NCBI RefSeq assembly: GCF_000378625.1
Contig: NZ_KB905166.1
Span: 280,590 to 344,589 of the forward strand
DNA length: 64,000 bases
Direction of reading: 5' to 3'
Origin: Colwellia piezophila ATCC BAA-637
Lineage (GTDB): Bacteria; Pseudomonadota; Gammaproteobacteria; Enterobacterales; Alteromonadaceae
In this document: piece after piece, positions 42,687-50,779 of the stretch
Layout: each line of letters begins with the position of its first letter
Position numbering within the stretch: the stretch's first letter is position 1
Notes under the pieces: model-generated
Database searches by the model: none
The model's input: the letters and a program-made list of their open reading frames with translations, nothing else
Told to the model about the DNA's origin: nothing
Translations under genes and position numbers: made by a program

Positions 42687-43532
42687 TGTTTTGGCGACAG
42701 CAAACTCTGCGACACCTTTTTTCCAAAAATATATAGCTACACAACAAGCTGTAAGGGCAATAATTGCTCCGAACTCATCAATATACCAACTCGACTCCGT
42801 ATTCTGCACTGTAATGGGGGTAAATATTTTTTGTATAAAAACATTAGAGCTCGCGTGGTAAATCACTGCAGTCCACAAACTACCTGTTTTCAAACGTAGG
42901 TACGCCATAATGACGCCGGTTGAAGTTATAAACAAGGTGAAGAAAAATAGTTGATAATACAATGGCGTCACATCATTACCATATAATCCTTTAATCATTA
43001 GTGGCCAATGCCAAACAGACCAAACTAATCCACTGACAAGAGCAACACCAGTAAATGACATGAATTTGGACAACTCAGGAACAAGTAAGCCACGCCAACC
43101 AAGTTCCTCCCCCAAAACAGAAGGTAATGAAACTACAAAACTGATGGTAGCGACTAAAACGATGTGAAACAAAAGTATACTCGTGTCACTCCAATGAGTT
43201 AAGTTGTAATTCTCTTTTTGCTTTAATAAGAACTCAGCGTTATAGAAATCACCAAAACCTACAAACCAAACTATCAGATATGCCGAGAATGCGATTGAGA
43301 AGGGAATTAGGTAGCTCATCCATTGAAATTTCCACTCTCCCCACTGCCAACCTAGACTAGCTAAACTTCTTTTTCGGATAACACAAGTGACTATAGTAGC
43401 GAGTCCAACACTCAGCATTAAAGGAGTTGCTTGCCCCATTCGAAAAATTAACCAATATCCTAATATATAGAACGCAACTACGAATGAAAAAAATGTAAAC
43501 AAAGTTAAAGCTGTATCTCTAGAAATCTTCAA
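42684..43532 (-). CDS. CPBP family intramembrane metalloprotease (cassette)
   Basis: About 282 residues, seven or eight helices. Catalytic motifs SVLGEELGWRGLLVPEL (EExxxR), VWSVWHWPLMIKG and YHASSNVF are in order. The family cleaves membrane proteins or has CAAX-like activity and includes bacteriocin-immunity proteins. I prefer TTG 43532, which follows GGAG; the ATG at 43562 lies on the attC border. A role in self-immunity is possible but unproven. Confidence 0.9.
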   Translation of the reverse strand: MKISRDTALTLFTFFSFVVAFYILGYWLIFRMGQATPLMLSVGLATIVTCVIRKRSLASLGWQWGEWKFQWMSYLIPFSIAFSAYLIVWFVGFGDFYNAEFLLKQKENYNLTHWSDTSILLFHIVLVATISFVVSLPSVLGEELGWRGLLVPELSKFMSFTGVALVSGLVWSVWHWPLMIKGLYGNDVTPLYYQLFFFTLFITSTGVIMAYLRLKTGSLWTAVIYHASSNVFIQKIFTPITVQNTESSWYIDEFGAIIALTACCVAIYFWKKGVAEFAVAKT

Positions 43533-43561
43533 ATTTTTCTCCTGCAAACGAATGAAAAACA

Positions 43562-43654
43562 TAACGCCCTAATAACGGGAAAATAATACTTGGCTAAAAT
43601 GTTTGAGGAACTAAAAATAGCCAACTGTAAATTTTCCGTTTAATTGCCTTGTTA
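43562..43654 (-). repeat. attC of the membrane protein cassette (43665-43982)
   Basis: 93 bp; loop GTTTGAGGAACTAAAAATAGCC. Confidence 0.9.
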
Positions 43655-43664
43655 GTTGCGCAGC

Positions 43665-43982
43665 TCACATTAATAAATAAGCAGTACTAAACAATACAAT
43701 ATAAATCAAAGAAATTAAAATGTTAAGTCCCAACAGAGTTTGACAATACATTCCTGTAATATTGTAATTACTTCTCAAATTAGAGTTAAAAAGTGCAATT
43801 GTTGAAGGAATGACTAGCAAAGCAGAGACATAAAACATGGGAGTCACTACATAAGTAAATAACCAACCAGCCTCAACTATTTTATTGTCTGGGGAATTTG
43901 GAGAGATTGGAGAAACGCAAAGATATAGAAGAATTACAGCAATGAACGCTAATGCAGCTCCGATAGTTTGTATTATACGCAT
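43665..43982 (-). CDS. Membrane protein of unknown function (cassette)
   Basis: About 105 residues with three helices (IGAALAFIAVILLYLCV, WLFTYVVTPMFYVSALLVIPSTIALF, LLGLNILISLIYIVLFSTAYLLM). AAGGAAG precedes the ATG at 43982. No family recognised. Confidence 0.68.
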   Translation of the reverse strand: MRIIQTIGAALAFIAVILLYLCVSPISPNSPDNKIVEAGWLFTYVVTPMFYVSALLVIPSTIALFNSNLRSNYNITGMYCQTLLGLNILISLIYIVLFSTAYLLM

Positions 43983-43996
43983 AACTTCCTTGAAAC

Positions 43997-44045
43997 TAAC
44001 GCCGCAAAAAGCCAACTGTTACTTGTCTTTTTGAGAGACTTGTTA
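43997..44045 (-). repeat. Internally deleted attC (49 bp)
   Basis: Box TAACGCCGC is joined to the second arm AAAAGCCAACTG and an intact gene-side box; the first arm and loop are missing. Confidence 0.75.
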
Positions 44046-44048
44046 TAT

Positions 44049-44774
44049 TCACTTTACTTCTAGGTCAAATACAACACTAATTGATGCTGAAAAAACAATA
44101 TTCTCTTGTAGGTATTTACCTGGTCGACTAGCTTTGCTGATGCGTGAGCCCGTAACCTCAATTCGTTCAATATCGCTGTTTGCACCATATCGATAACGGC
44201 TATTATTAGACGTTGAGTTTATGCTATAAATTTTACCTAATTTAGCATCAAAAGCACTAGCCAATGAATTACCTTTTTCTTTAGCATTCTTTACAGCCAT
44301 AGCATTAACTTCATCTTTTAAAGAATCAGCTTTTGATGACTTCAATTCAATACTTCTGATTTCATCAATTTTTACGCTTAAAGCAAAATCCATAAAGGCA
44401 TTTAAACGTTTAATGTCGTTTAGCGTTACTTTTATATTTCTATTTGCCATGTAACCATCTAGCTCTTGTTTATCATTATTTGAATAAGAATAAATAGGTC
44501 GTGTAGTAATACTTGAAGCTGAAACGTTGTCTTCATCAATATTAAATTTAGCTAAACCTTCAAGGAAGTTGTTAACCCTATCATCAACATCCCTTTTAGC
44601 GTCTATGCTTTTTGTCTTTAAACTCTCTACTTCTAGTTTAATAACTGCAATATCGGGTTCAGCTTTGAGTTGTGCTGTTCCTACAATTGAAATATGACGG
44701 TTGTTGGGCAAACTGTTGTTTGCATGTACAAATGAAGAAAATGCTAATAAGGCGAAAATGCTTAAATATTTCAT
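44049..44774 (-). CDS. SIMPL (DUF541) domain periplasmic protein (cassette)
   Basis: 241 residues. Signal peptide ending VHA, then ISIVGTAQLKAEPDIAVIKLEVES, RNIKVTLNDIKRLNAFMDFAL, EVNAMAVKNAKEKGNSLASAF and ISVVFDLEV, the SIMPL fold. It shares domain type but little sequence with the cassette at 32139. A SGSRISKAS segment in the C-terminal third is basic. AAGGAAG precedes the ATG. Confidence 0.88.
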   Translation of the reverse strand: MKYLSIFALLAFSSFVHANNSLPNNRHISIVGTAQLKAEPDIAVIKLEVESLKTKSIDAKRDVDDRVNNFLEGLAKFNIDEDNVSASSITTRPIYSYSNNDKQELDGYMANRNIKVTLNDIKRLNAFMDFALSVKIDEIRSIELKSSKADSLKDEVNAMAVKNAKEKGNSLASAFDAKLGKIYSINSTSNNSRYRYGANSDIERIEVTGSRISKASRPGKYLQENIVFSASISVVFDLEVK

Positions 44775-44792
44775 TGAACTTCCTTGTGAATA

Positions 44793-44888
44793 TAACGGCC
44801 TGTTAAGGGGAAATAATATAGTTGGCTAAAATGTTAAGCGAAGCGGAACCGGGCCAGCTGTTTTTTATCCTTATTAATTAGCGTGTTA
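44793..44888 (-). repeat. attC of the DUF6896-like cassette
   Basis: 96 bp; right box TAACGGCC, arms GTTGGCTAAAATG and GGGCCAGCTG with one mismatch. Confidence 0.85.
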
Positions 44889-44898
44889 TATTGCATTT

Positions 44899-45273
44899 TC
44901 ACTTCAACGCTTCGGTTATAAAACACTGTAACAAATCTTCATTCTCATATAATTTACGGTACTCAGCAAAGGGAAGATTACCTTCATTGTATTGTTTCTC
45001 GAAGAACAACCTTAAACGCCACTCATCAGGCTCAACTTTATCAAAGTTGAAATCTATACCACCTACATTAGCAGTTCGATAGATATCTACCCCAATACCA
45101 TTAGTGGAATACATCCAATTGGTTCCTGGTATTGGTTTACGTCCTCGATGTTCCTCATGAAGTATATCTTCAACCTTTTCAAGTTGGAAAGATTGAATTA
45201 GAAGTTCTTCTGCCCATTTTCTTTGAGCGTACCAAAGAGGTATAATCTTCCTGATTTTTTCAATATTATCCAT
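44899..45273 (-). CDS. DUF6896-like protein (cassette)
   Basis: 124 residues, soluble. PGTNWMYSTNGIGVDIYRTANVGGIDFNFDKVEPDEWRLRLF resembles the DUF6896 core, which often occurs with toxin-immunity loci. AGGTACAT precedes the ATG. An immunity-like role is only a guess from the family; no toxin partner is adjacent. Confidence 0.65.
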   Translation of the reverse strand: MDNIEKIRKIIPLWYAQRKWAEELLIQSFQLEKVEDILHEEHRGRKPIPGTNWMYSTNGIGVDIYRTANVGGIDFNFDKVEPDEWRLRLFFEKQYNEGNLPFAEYRKLYENEDLLQCFITEALK

Positions 45274-45289
45274 ATGTACCTAAGCAATA

Positions 45290-45386
45290 TAACGCCCCCG
45301 TTAAGGGGCTTTTTATTAGTTTGCTAAATTGTGTAGCGAAGCGGAACCGAGCAAACTATTAAAAGTCCTGCTTAATTTTCTTGTGA
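45290..45386 (-). repeat. attC of the TonB-C-like cassette
   Basis: 97 bp; loop GTGTAGCGAAGCGGAACCGAGC, gene-side box ATCACAAG. Confidence 0.88.
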
Positions 45387-45390
45387 TATT

Positions 45391-45771
45391 TTATTTCTGT
45401 CCAAAAGTAAATTCAGTTATCACATAAACAGGTGTATTAGATGGATTAGCTTTAGATGGCACATATTTGATATTGCTCAAAGCTCTTAATGCAAACTTAT
45501 CCCAAGCCCCTTTGGGCGACGACTCAATAACTGTTGGGCTAAATATTTCTCCGTTAGAATCGACTAAATACTTAATATTAACAAAGCCACCAGTTTCTGG
45601 CACCTTCATGTTTTTAAATTTAAAACTAAACTCTTTAGCTTCTTGGACCCAATAGTTTTCTAAATTAGATTGCTCAATCGTTATAGGTGATTCAGTCAAG
45701 TACTGCTCAGGTGTTGACTTACAACCACTCAACATTAAAAGACCTAGGGATAAAACACTCAAAAGTTTCAT
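45391..45771 (-). CDS. TonB C-terminal-like lipoprotein (cassette)
   Basis: About 126 residues. Signal with lipobox LSGC, a short linker, then the TonB C-terminal fold: GGFVNIKYLVDSNGEIFSPTVIESSPKGAWDKFALRALSNIKYVP. There is no TonB transmembrane or Pro-rich region, so it is not an energy transducer but a stand-alone TonB-C domain on a lipid anchor. Start at 45771. Confidence 0.85.
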   Translation of the reverse strand: MKLLSVLSLGLLMLSGCKSTPEQYLTESPITIEQSNLENYWVQEAKEFSFKFKNMKVPETGGFVNIKYLVDSNGEIFSPTVIESSPKGAWDKFALRALSNIKYVPSKANPSNTPVYVITEFTFGQK

Positions 45772-45790
45772 AAACACTCCTTGTAAAATA

Positions 45791-45883
45791 TAACGCCTCA
45801 CTAAGAGGCTAAAAATTGTTGACTAAAATTAGCGAGGCACGAGCATACTCAACTGTTTTTAGTCCTGCTTGATTACCTTGTTA
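45791..45883 (-). repeat. attC of the truncated PAP2 cassette
   Basis: 93 bp; arm TTGTTGACTAAAATT pairs with ACTCAACTG, a co-varying change from the usual GGCT/AGCC. Confidence 0.9.
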
Positions 45884-46246
45884 GGCATTTTTTTTCACCA
45901 ACTGATTCAATAAGATACCTGTTTTGTTCTGAAATTGAAACACGATCACGTAGGAAAATATTGAAACCAAAATAGCACCTAATATATCTAGAGGGAAATG
46001 GACACCACCAAAGACTCTAGATAACCCGCTAATGAAGCTACACCCGCATAAAACTATGACTAAGGCTCTAGTTGTTTTATTAAATAACAACATTACAGAT
46101 ATAGAAAAAATAAAAGTCGTATGATCAGATGGAAATGAAGAATCAGGAGCATGTCCGATTAACTGTGTCCCTAGATTATCTACAAATGGACGGGGATGAA
46201 AATAAAAAAGAGAAATAACATAACTAGTTAGCATTCCGAGCAACAC
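45881..46246 (-). pseudogene. PAP2 / undecaprenyl-diphosphatase-like, 5'-truncated (cassette)
   Basis: The open frame carries LFYFHPRPF, HAPDSSFPSDHTT and SRVFGGVHFPLDILGA, all three PAP2 motifs of the BcrC type. Homology-like sequence extends upstream of any start (KLLWSYDYYIERKKSSFNS) to about 46315 and stops at a short TGTCC...GGACA inverted repeat. The first 50 or so residues, normally a helix with the first conserved motif, are missing. Probably inactive unless it starts at the GTG at 46246. Stop from attC. Confidence 0.7.
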
Positions 46247-46281
46247 AGAAAGCCCAGAGTTGAAGCTCGATTTTTTTCTTT

Positions 46282-46458
46282 CTATATAATAGTCATAACT
46301 CCAAAGAAGCTTAAGGCTACCTGTAATTGTCCTATTTTGGGGACATTAACCAACACCATTAAAAAGATACTAAAGATATACACCAACGTATATAAAAAAA
46401 GACAAAAGAGCGCAAAGTTACGTATCCATTTATCGATAATCTCGAAATAACCACCCAT
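46282..46458 (-). CDS. Short membrane ORF upstream of PAP2 (doubtful)
   Basis: 58 codons from an ATG beside the attC: MGGYFEIIDKWIRNFALFCLF then LYTLVYIFSIFLMVLVNV and a weak end overlapping the PAP2 remnant in another frame. It may be the front of a different cassette gene fused by deletion to the PAP2 remnant. No clear SD. Confidence 0.35.
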   Translation of the reverse strand: MGGYFEIIDKWIRNFALFCLFLYTLVYIFSIFLMVLVNVPKIGQLQVALSFFGVMTII

Positions 46459-46460
46459 AG

Positions 46461-46564
46461 TAACCCTACCACCCCAATCAGGGGCTGATAATAGCTTGCT
46501 AAAATGTGCAGCGAAGCTAAACCGAGCAAGCTGTTAACAGTCCCATTTCTGAATTGATTTGTTA
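46461..46564 (-). repeat. attC of the DUF4177-like cassette (46578-46760)
   Basis: 104 bp; right end altered (TAACCCTACCACCCC), loop GTGCAGCGAAGCTAAACCGAGC. Confidence 0.82.
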
Positions 46565-46577
46565 TATGCCAATTACA

Positions 46578-46760
46578 CTAATCAGTTAGCTCAATTAATA
46601 GTGTGTAGGACAAAATAAAACCAAACAAAGACGTGTTAGGAGTTATTGATTTTATAGCCCAATCGTCTTTATTTAATTGCGATATTTTTTCATTCAAAGC
46701 ATTTAGATCCACTTGACTGGACCAAAAGCTTTTCTTTTTAAATTCGACTATTCTTTGCAA
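46578..46760 (-). CDS. DUF4177-like small protein (cassette)
   Basis: 60 residues: VEFKKKSFWSSQVDLNALNEKISQLNKDDWAIKSITPNTSLFG then a hydrophobic strand FILSYTLLIEL. The K-F-W-S...LNELN..GW pattern is that of DUF4177-like proteins. TTG start with AAGGG upstream. Unlike the copy at 24701 it is intact. Function unknown. Confidence 0.7.
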   Translation of the reverse strand: MQRIVEFKKKSFWSSQVDLNALNEKISQLNKDDWAIKSITPNTSLFGFILSYTLLIELTD

Positions 46761-46806
46761 TTTAGTACCCTTACTTAATTATTGATGTCCAAACATGAAT
46801 GGCTTA

Positions 46807-46901
46807 TAACGCCGCAATAAGCGGAAAATTATTGTTGGCTATAATGTGAAACGAAGTCGAACGTAGCCAACTGTTAGGTGTCCTTGTTAATTTTTTTGTT
46901 A
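46807..46901 (-). repeat. attC of the DoxX cassette (46874-47356)
   Basis: 95 bp; the gene reads 28 bp into it and ends at the TAA formed by TAACAGTTGG. Confidence 0.9.
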
Positions 46902-47356
46902 TGTTCTTTTACGCATAGAAAGTACGCCCAAGCGATCAATATGATTTGCAATGGTGTACGTATTAATAAATATACCGCTCCCCATTGATGCCCTCCAAGC
47001 CCAACACTATTTAAAGCAGCGTAGATATTAGCAGGAAAGAAAATTACAAAAATAAGAATCCCCAATTTTGCCGCGATAGTTTGAAGCTTAGGTATGAAAA
47101 GTGCGATGCCAACTAATAATTCGAGAGCTCCAGTAACATATATTAATGTAACTTTAAAAGGTACCCAAGCAGGTAGCATTTCAACCATTCCATCGGTTTT
47201 TACAATGTGACCAATAAAGAAAAATATAAATGCGAGACCTAAACCCCAACAAGCATATTTATTAATATTAACAGGCTTCTTCCTGAATTTTGCCGATGCA
47301 AGAGCTATCACCAGCGGAGAAGATAGAATTAGAAGAATTATTATTGGAGTTACCAT
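46874..47356 (-). CDS. DoxX-like membrane protein with attC-encoded tail (cassette)
   Basis: 160 residues, four helices: IIILLILSSPLVIALASAKF, LGLAFIFFFIGHIVKTDGMVEMLPAWVPF, YVTGALELLVGIALFIPKL and YAALNSVGLGGHQWGAVYLLIRTPLQIILIAWAYFL. This is the DoxX-like subgroup with MxPxxxP and GALE motifs. The C-terminus EHNKKINKDT comes from attC. AGGA precedes the ATG. Confidence 0.88.
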   Translation of the reverse strand: MVTPIIILLILSSPLVIALASAKFRKKPVNINKYACWGLGLAFIFFFIGHIVKTDGMVEMLPAWVPFKVTLIYVTGALELLVGIALFIPKLQTIAAKLGILIFVIFFPANIYAALNSVGLGGHQWGAVYLLIRTPLQIILIAWAYFLCVKEHNKKINKDT

Positions 47357-47374
47357 AGTTCCATCCTAATAAGA

Positions 47375-47469
47375 TAACGCCACCATAAGCGGCTAAGTAA
47401 TAGCTGGCTAAAATTGTGAACGAAGTGAACGCAGCCAGCTGTTAAAGGTCCTGCTTAATTTTCTTGTTA
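47375..47469 (-). repeat. attC of the cassette 47478-47831
   Basis: 95 bp; arms AGCTGGCTAAAATT and GCAGCCAGCTG pair fully, loop GTGAACGAAGTGAAC. Confidence 0.92.
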
Positions 47470-47477
47470 GCTATACC

Positions 47478-47831
47478 CTACGCTGATATAGAATTAAATT
47501 TAACAAACAACAAACCAATTGAAAACATAATAAACCCAGGAATAGCATGAACCAAAACAATTGGATATTGAGCTATAACTGATTTAGTAGGAACAAAAAA
47601 ATGAGGGTCGAACTTTTGAATGAATTTATAAATTGGTTTAGCCACAGGTTTAAACCAATTATGAAAGTAATACCCGAATACAGCTAAAGCCTGAACCTCT
47701 AATAAAAGTACAAACAATTCCAAACCGATACCATCGATAAACAAAGCTAAAGGTATAAGTTCTGGCTTTAACAATAAAAATGTAACTAATAAAAAACCAG
47801 CTATTTTCCATGACGACTTTCTTAGATTCAT
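47478..47831 (-). CDS. Membrane protein of unknown function (cassette)
   Basis: 117 residues: basic N-terminus MNLRKSSWK, helices IAGFLLVTFLLLKPELIPLALFI, LELFVLLLEVQALAVFGYYF and IVLVHAIPGFIMFSIGLLFV. Loop KPVAKPIYKFIQKFDPHFF is amphipathic. AAGGATTTAGT precedes the ATG. No family recognised. Confidence 0.68.
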   Translation of the reverse strand: MNLRKSSWKIAGFLLVTFLLLKPELIPLALFIDGIGLELFVLLLEVQALAVFGYYFHNWFKPVAKPIYKFIQKFDPHFFVPTKSVIAQYPIVLVHAIPGFIMFSIGLLFVKFNSISA

Positions 47832-47852
47832 ACTAAATCCTTAAGGTATAGC

Positions 47853-47949
47853 TAACGCCCAAATAACAGGCTAAGTAAATGTTGGCTAAAATGTGAAACG
47901 AAGTGGAACCGAGCAAGCTGTTTCGAGTCCGACTTGAAAACCCTTGTTA
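47853..47949 (-). repeat. attC of the cassette 47958-48200
   Basis: 97 bp; right end TAACGCCCAAATAACAGGC, loop GTGAAACGAAGTGGAACCGAGC. Confidence 0.9.
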
Positions 47950-47957
47950 TATTTCGT

Positions 47958-48200
47958 TTAATTGAGCCAAGCAATTGAAACAATGATTAGAGCATAAAAC
48001 AAAATACCTATTACGTAAGGCACAAGGTATCCATTGTTAGATTTACCTTTTAACTGTTTATATTCACTATAACTATGTAATTGATATTTAGATAAACCGA
48101 ATGAAATTACCCGTAATACACCTGCTCCGGTTATATACAGAATAAAATCAAAAGCCAAAGCTACAAATAGACTCGGTATGAACTCAAGAAATATACTCAT
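47958..48200 (-). CDS. Small membrane protein (cassette)
   Basis: 80 residues: helix FIPSLFVALAFDFILYITGAGVLRVI, a polar middle KYQLHSYSEYKQLKGKSNNG and helix YVIGILFYALIIVSIAWL. GGAG precedes the ATG. No family recognised. Confidence 0.68.
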   Translation of the reverse strand: MSIFLEFIPSLFVALAFDFILYITGAGVLRVISFGLSKYQLHSYSEYKQLKGKSNNGYLVPYVIGILFYALIIVSIAWLN

Positions 48201-48224
48201 TCGACTCTCCTATCCACAGAAATA

Positions 48225-48319
48225 TAACGCCCAAATAAGGGGCTTTTAATAGTTTGCTGAAATTTGAAGCGAAGCGGAACCTAGCCAACTGTTACGTGTC
48301 CTTGTTTATTTTCTTGTTA
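48225..48319 (-). repeat. attC of the small lipoprotein cassette (48333-48539)
   Basis: 95 bp; mosaic of two classes, with arms TAGTTTGCTGAAAT and CTAGCCAACTG that no longer match fully. Confidence 0.87.
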
Positions 48320-48332
48320 TGTTTTTTAAACG

Positions 48333-48539
48333 CTACTTATTAATTGTATCCTTACGTTCTTTATCATATTCCTTGTAGGTTTTATTATCCGTGTTTAAAC
48401 AGTCGTTATGTTGTTGCTCTAACGCTGCGTCTTCAATACATTTACTCTTTTGATAGTCTTGGCCTGCTTGATACAATTGTTTATTACTACAACCAGCTAA
48501 AATAAACGAAAAGAAAACAATAAATAAAAGTTTGCTCAT
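48333..48539 (-). CDS. Small lipoprotein (cassette)
   Basis: 68 residues. Signal KLLFIVFFSFILAGC with lipobox LAGC, then SNKQLYQAGQDYQKSKCIEDAALEQQHNDC and a charged tail. Two further Cys could pair. GAGGT precedes the ATG. A type of small charged lipoprotein often seen in cassettes; function unknown. Confidence 0.75.
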   Translation of the reverse strand: MSKLLFIVFFSFILAGCSNKQLYQAGQDYQKSKCIEDAALEQQHNDCLNTDNKTYKEYDKERKDTINK

Positions 48540-48618
48540 GATGTTACCTCAAAATTTAAATCACCCAGATAAGACGAATAAGCTTTATTTAAGTTCAACT
48601 CCGCTACCAATAAAAACA

Positions 48619-48709
48619 TAACGCCTTGCTAAGCGGCAAAAATTTGTTGGCTATAATTAGCGAGGAACGAGCAAAAGCCAACTGTTTTTTGTCCGTTTAA
48701 GCAACTTAG
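48619..48709 (-). repeat. attC of the SDR cassette
   Basis: 91 bp; gene-side box degenerate (GCTAAGTTGC), arms TTGTTGGCTATAAT and AAGCCAACTG intact. Confidence 0.85.
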
Positions 48710-48726
48710 CTCTGGTTGCTAGCTAT

Positions 48727-49578
48727 TTAGATATCCTCAGCTTTTAGAGGAATAGGTTGCTTGCCGTCAATATCAGTAAAACCATATTCTAGAGCAAGTT
48801 TGGCCGCAACTAGAATTTTTCCAGACTTCTGCATTATGCTTGAATCTGAAGCTAGTGCTGCTACAGCACGCCCTATAAATTCTGGAGATTCTGAATTAGA
48901 TAAATCCAAATGTTCTGCACCTTTCATAACAGCCTCAGTACGTACTATACCAGGGTAAAGTGATACTACTGCAATATCATGTGAGCGAAGCTCTTCTGCC
49001 ATGCAAGCTGTCATGCGGTCTGTCGCAGATTTTGAGACTCCATATGCGACACCCTTATCATTTCGTTGAGATGAAAAAAATGAGAGATTAACAATTAGTC
49101 CATTATTTTGAGTAAGCATCAAGCGCACTGCATACACGCTAGATACATAATGGGCACGGACTCCCGCATGAAACATTGAATCCCAACGCGATATAGGCGC
49201 TGTCCAGAAACCGCTTTCCTTCCAAAATTCTGTGCCATTAGTAAAGTGCTCGTAGCCACCCCAAACATTATTGACTAATAGGTCAAGCTGGCTATGTTTT
49301 TCTTGAATCCGCTGGAACACTGCAGCTACTTCCTGATCTACACAGTGATCGCATTGGATAGCAATACACTTTCCACCGAAAGAATTAATTTCATTGGCTG
49401 TTCTTGTTATCGAACCAGATAACTCAGAGTCAGCTTTCCCTTCTTCTACAGTTCTTCCAGTAATGTAGACAATCGCACCAGCTAAACCCAAGCTAAGCGC
49501 TATTCCTTTGCCAACACCACGACTTGCTCCCGTCACGAGAACAATTTTTCCTTTTAGTGGTTGGGCAAGTTTATTCAT
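48727..49578 (-). CDS. SDR family oxidoreductase (cassette)
   Basis: 283 residues. Cofactor motif VLVTGASRGVGKGIAL, the Arg after beta-2 (TGRTVEEG) favouring NADP(H), NNVWGG, and active site Ser...Y-G-V-S-K. It resembles the human DHRS1-like group by the NNVWGG and MRAGVR-like stretches. Substrate unknown. Among the most complete metabolic enzymes in the array. Confidence 0.92.
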   Translation of the reverse strand: MNKLAQPLKGKIVLVTGASRGVGKGIALSLGLAGAIVYITGRTVEEGKADSELSGSITRTANEINSFGGKCIAIQCDHCVDQEVAAVFQRIQEKHSQLDLLVNNVWGGYEHFTNGTEFWKESGFWTAPISRWDSMFHAGVRAHYVSSVYAVRLMLTQNNGLIVNLSFFSSQRNDKGVAYGVSKSATDRMTACMAEELRSHDIAVVSLYPGIVRTEAVMKGAEHLDLSNSESPEFIGRAVAALASDSSIMQKSGKILVAAKLALEYGFTDIDGKQPIPLKAEDI

Positions 49579-49629
49579 CTATTACCTAATTTCATTTCTC
49601 AGTGCTGCTGAAGTACAACTTCAAAGAGC

Positions 49630-49725
49630 TAACGCCCTAATAATGGGCAAAAAATTGTTGGCTAAAATTGTGTAGCGAAGCGAAACGTAGCCAACTGTTA
49701 CGTGTCCTTGTTTATTTTCTTGTTA
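49630..49725 (-). repeat. attC of the SpoIIAA-like cassette (49698-50084)
   Basis: 96 bp; the GTGTAGCGAAGCGAAACGTAGCC class. Gene reads 28 bp into it. Confidence 0.92.
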
Positions 49726-50084
49726 TGTGTTTCCAGCCATTCCTGTGCTTTACCAATATTAATAAACACCTTAGCCTGACTTTTAAGCAGAATTTGAATG
49801 CCTTGGGTTTGAACACTATTAGAAACAACAATAGCAGTTAAAACACATCCATTTTTGTCGTACCATTCCCACAATGATTTAGTTAAAGCGGCAGTAGTCG
49901 GAGAGCCTAGAACCTCGTCATCCCATACTTCAACTCGCTTCCAGTCTTTAACCGACCTTTTTGAAACGGATTTTTGAATTAAAGGGATATAATATTCAAG
50001 GCCTTCTTCGTTAAAAGGTCCCTTAATTTCTAGAGTAAAAACATCATTCACCCATGAAAATGAAATTTCACCATGTTTATTCAT
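49698..50084 (-). CDS. STAS/SpoIIAA-like protein with attC-encoded tail (cassette)
   Basis: 128 residues. MNKHGEISFSWVNDVFTLEIKGPFNEEGLEYY, WKRVEVWDDEVLGSPTT, WYDKNGCVLTAIVVSNSVQTQGI suggest a SpoIIAA/STAS-like fold. The C-terminal THNKKINKDT comes from attC. A paralogue lies at 59509 with the same layout but a natural end, which shows that the tail is an addition. GAGGTG precedes the ATG. Confidence 0.72.
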   Translation of the reverse strand: MNKHGEISFSWVNDVFTLEIKGPFNEEGLEYYIPLIQKSVSKRSVKDWKRVEVWDDEVLGSPTTAALTKSLWEWYDKNGCVLTAIVVSNSVQTQGIQILLKSQAKVFINIGKAQEWLETHNKKINKDT

Positions 50085-50153
50085 ATATCACCTCAATGTT
50101 AGACATCATTTAATTATAGAAGGTGTCCACTAATTGCGGGTAACACTGTCAGC

Positions 50154-50247
50154 TAACGCCGTTTTAAGCGGCAAATTGCAGTTGGCTAAAATAAGTGACA
50201 AAGGAGCAAAAGCCAACTATTTTTTGTGCTGCTTTAATGGCTTGTTA
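50154..50247 (-). repeat. attC of the cassette 50253-50762
   Basis: 94 bp; right end TAACGCCGTTTTAAGCGGC, shared with 51714 and 55566. Confidence 0.92.
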
Positions 50248-50252
50248 AGTTA

Positions 50253-50762
50253 CTAATACTCCAAACAATAAACACCTGATTCACTAGCCCATTGTTTGAT
50301 TTTCGGTATGATTTTATCATCTTGAATGTAAAATATATTCGTATAATCCCAGCTTTCAAAATATACAGCATAAAATTCGGGTAAAACTAACCTGCAAAAT
50401 TTATCTGAGGAGTCATTATCACCGGCAGGATGTAAATAGTTATCCATAGATTCTTGAGAGCTGAACTTTCTAAAAGACGGGCAACAACGATCCCATTTAC
50501 CTTTAAACTTAAAATTCAAGATTTCAGTATTTTTAGACATAATCTTTGCAAAATCATGCAATAACCTGTTTCGGCGCAACTGCTCATTTTTATCAGGGCG
50601 ATCATTTTGAAACTCTTCAAGAGTTAACCAGTGGTCAAAAACAGTTATTTCCACTTTCTTATAGTGAGGAGTCTCATCTAAACAATAAATTTTGAATAGA
50701 TCAGGAAATTTAGCATTTAGCTCTATTTGCTTATTTTTACTTAAATTTATAAAATTACGCAC
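50253..50762 (-). CDS. Hypothetical soluble protein (cassette)
   Basis: About 169 residues, charged, with no signal peptide. Notable stretches are HWLTLEEFQNDRPDKNEQLRRN, KWDRCCPSFRKF, and YAVYFESWDYTNIFYI. I do not recognise it. I start at GTG 50762 because AGGGA is six bases before it; the nine codons upstream derive from attC. Confidence 0.62.
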   Translation of the reverse strand: MRNFINLSKNKQIELNAKFPDLFKIYCLDETPHYKKVEITVFDHWLTLEEFQNDRPDKNEQLRRNRLLHDFAKIMSKNTEILNFKFKGKWDRCCPSFRKFSSQESMDNYLHPAGDNDSSDKFCRLVLPEFYAVYFESWDYTNIFYIQDDKIIPKIKQWASESGVYCLEY

Positions 50763-50779
50763 ATATTTCCCTAGTAACT

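Noticed and set aside
42684..43562. CPBP protease as an abortive-infection defence gene
   Set aside because: The family name includes Abi, but no defence partner is adjacent and most members are general membrane proteases.
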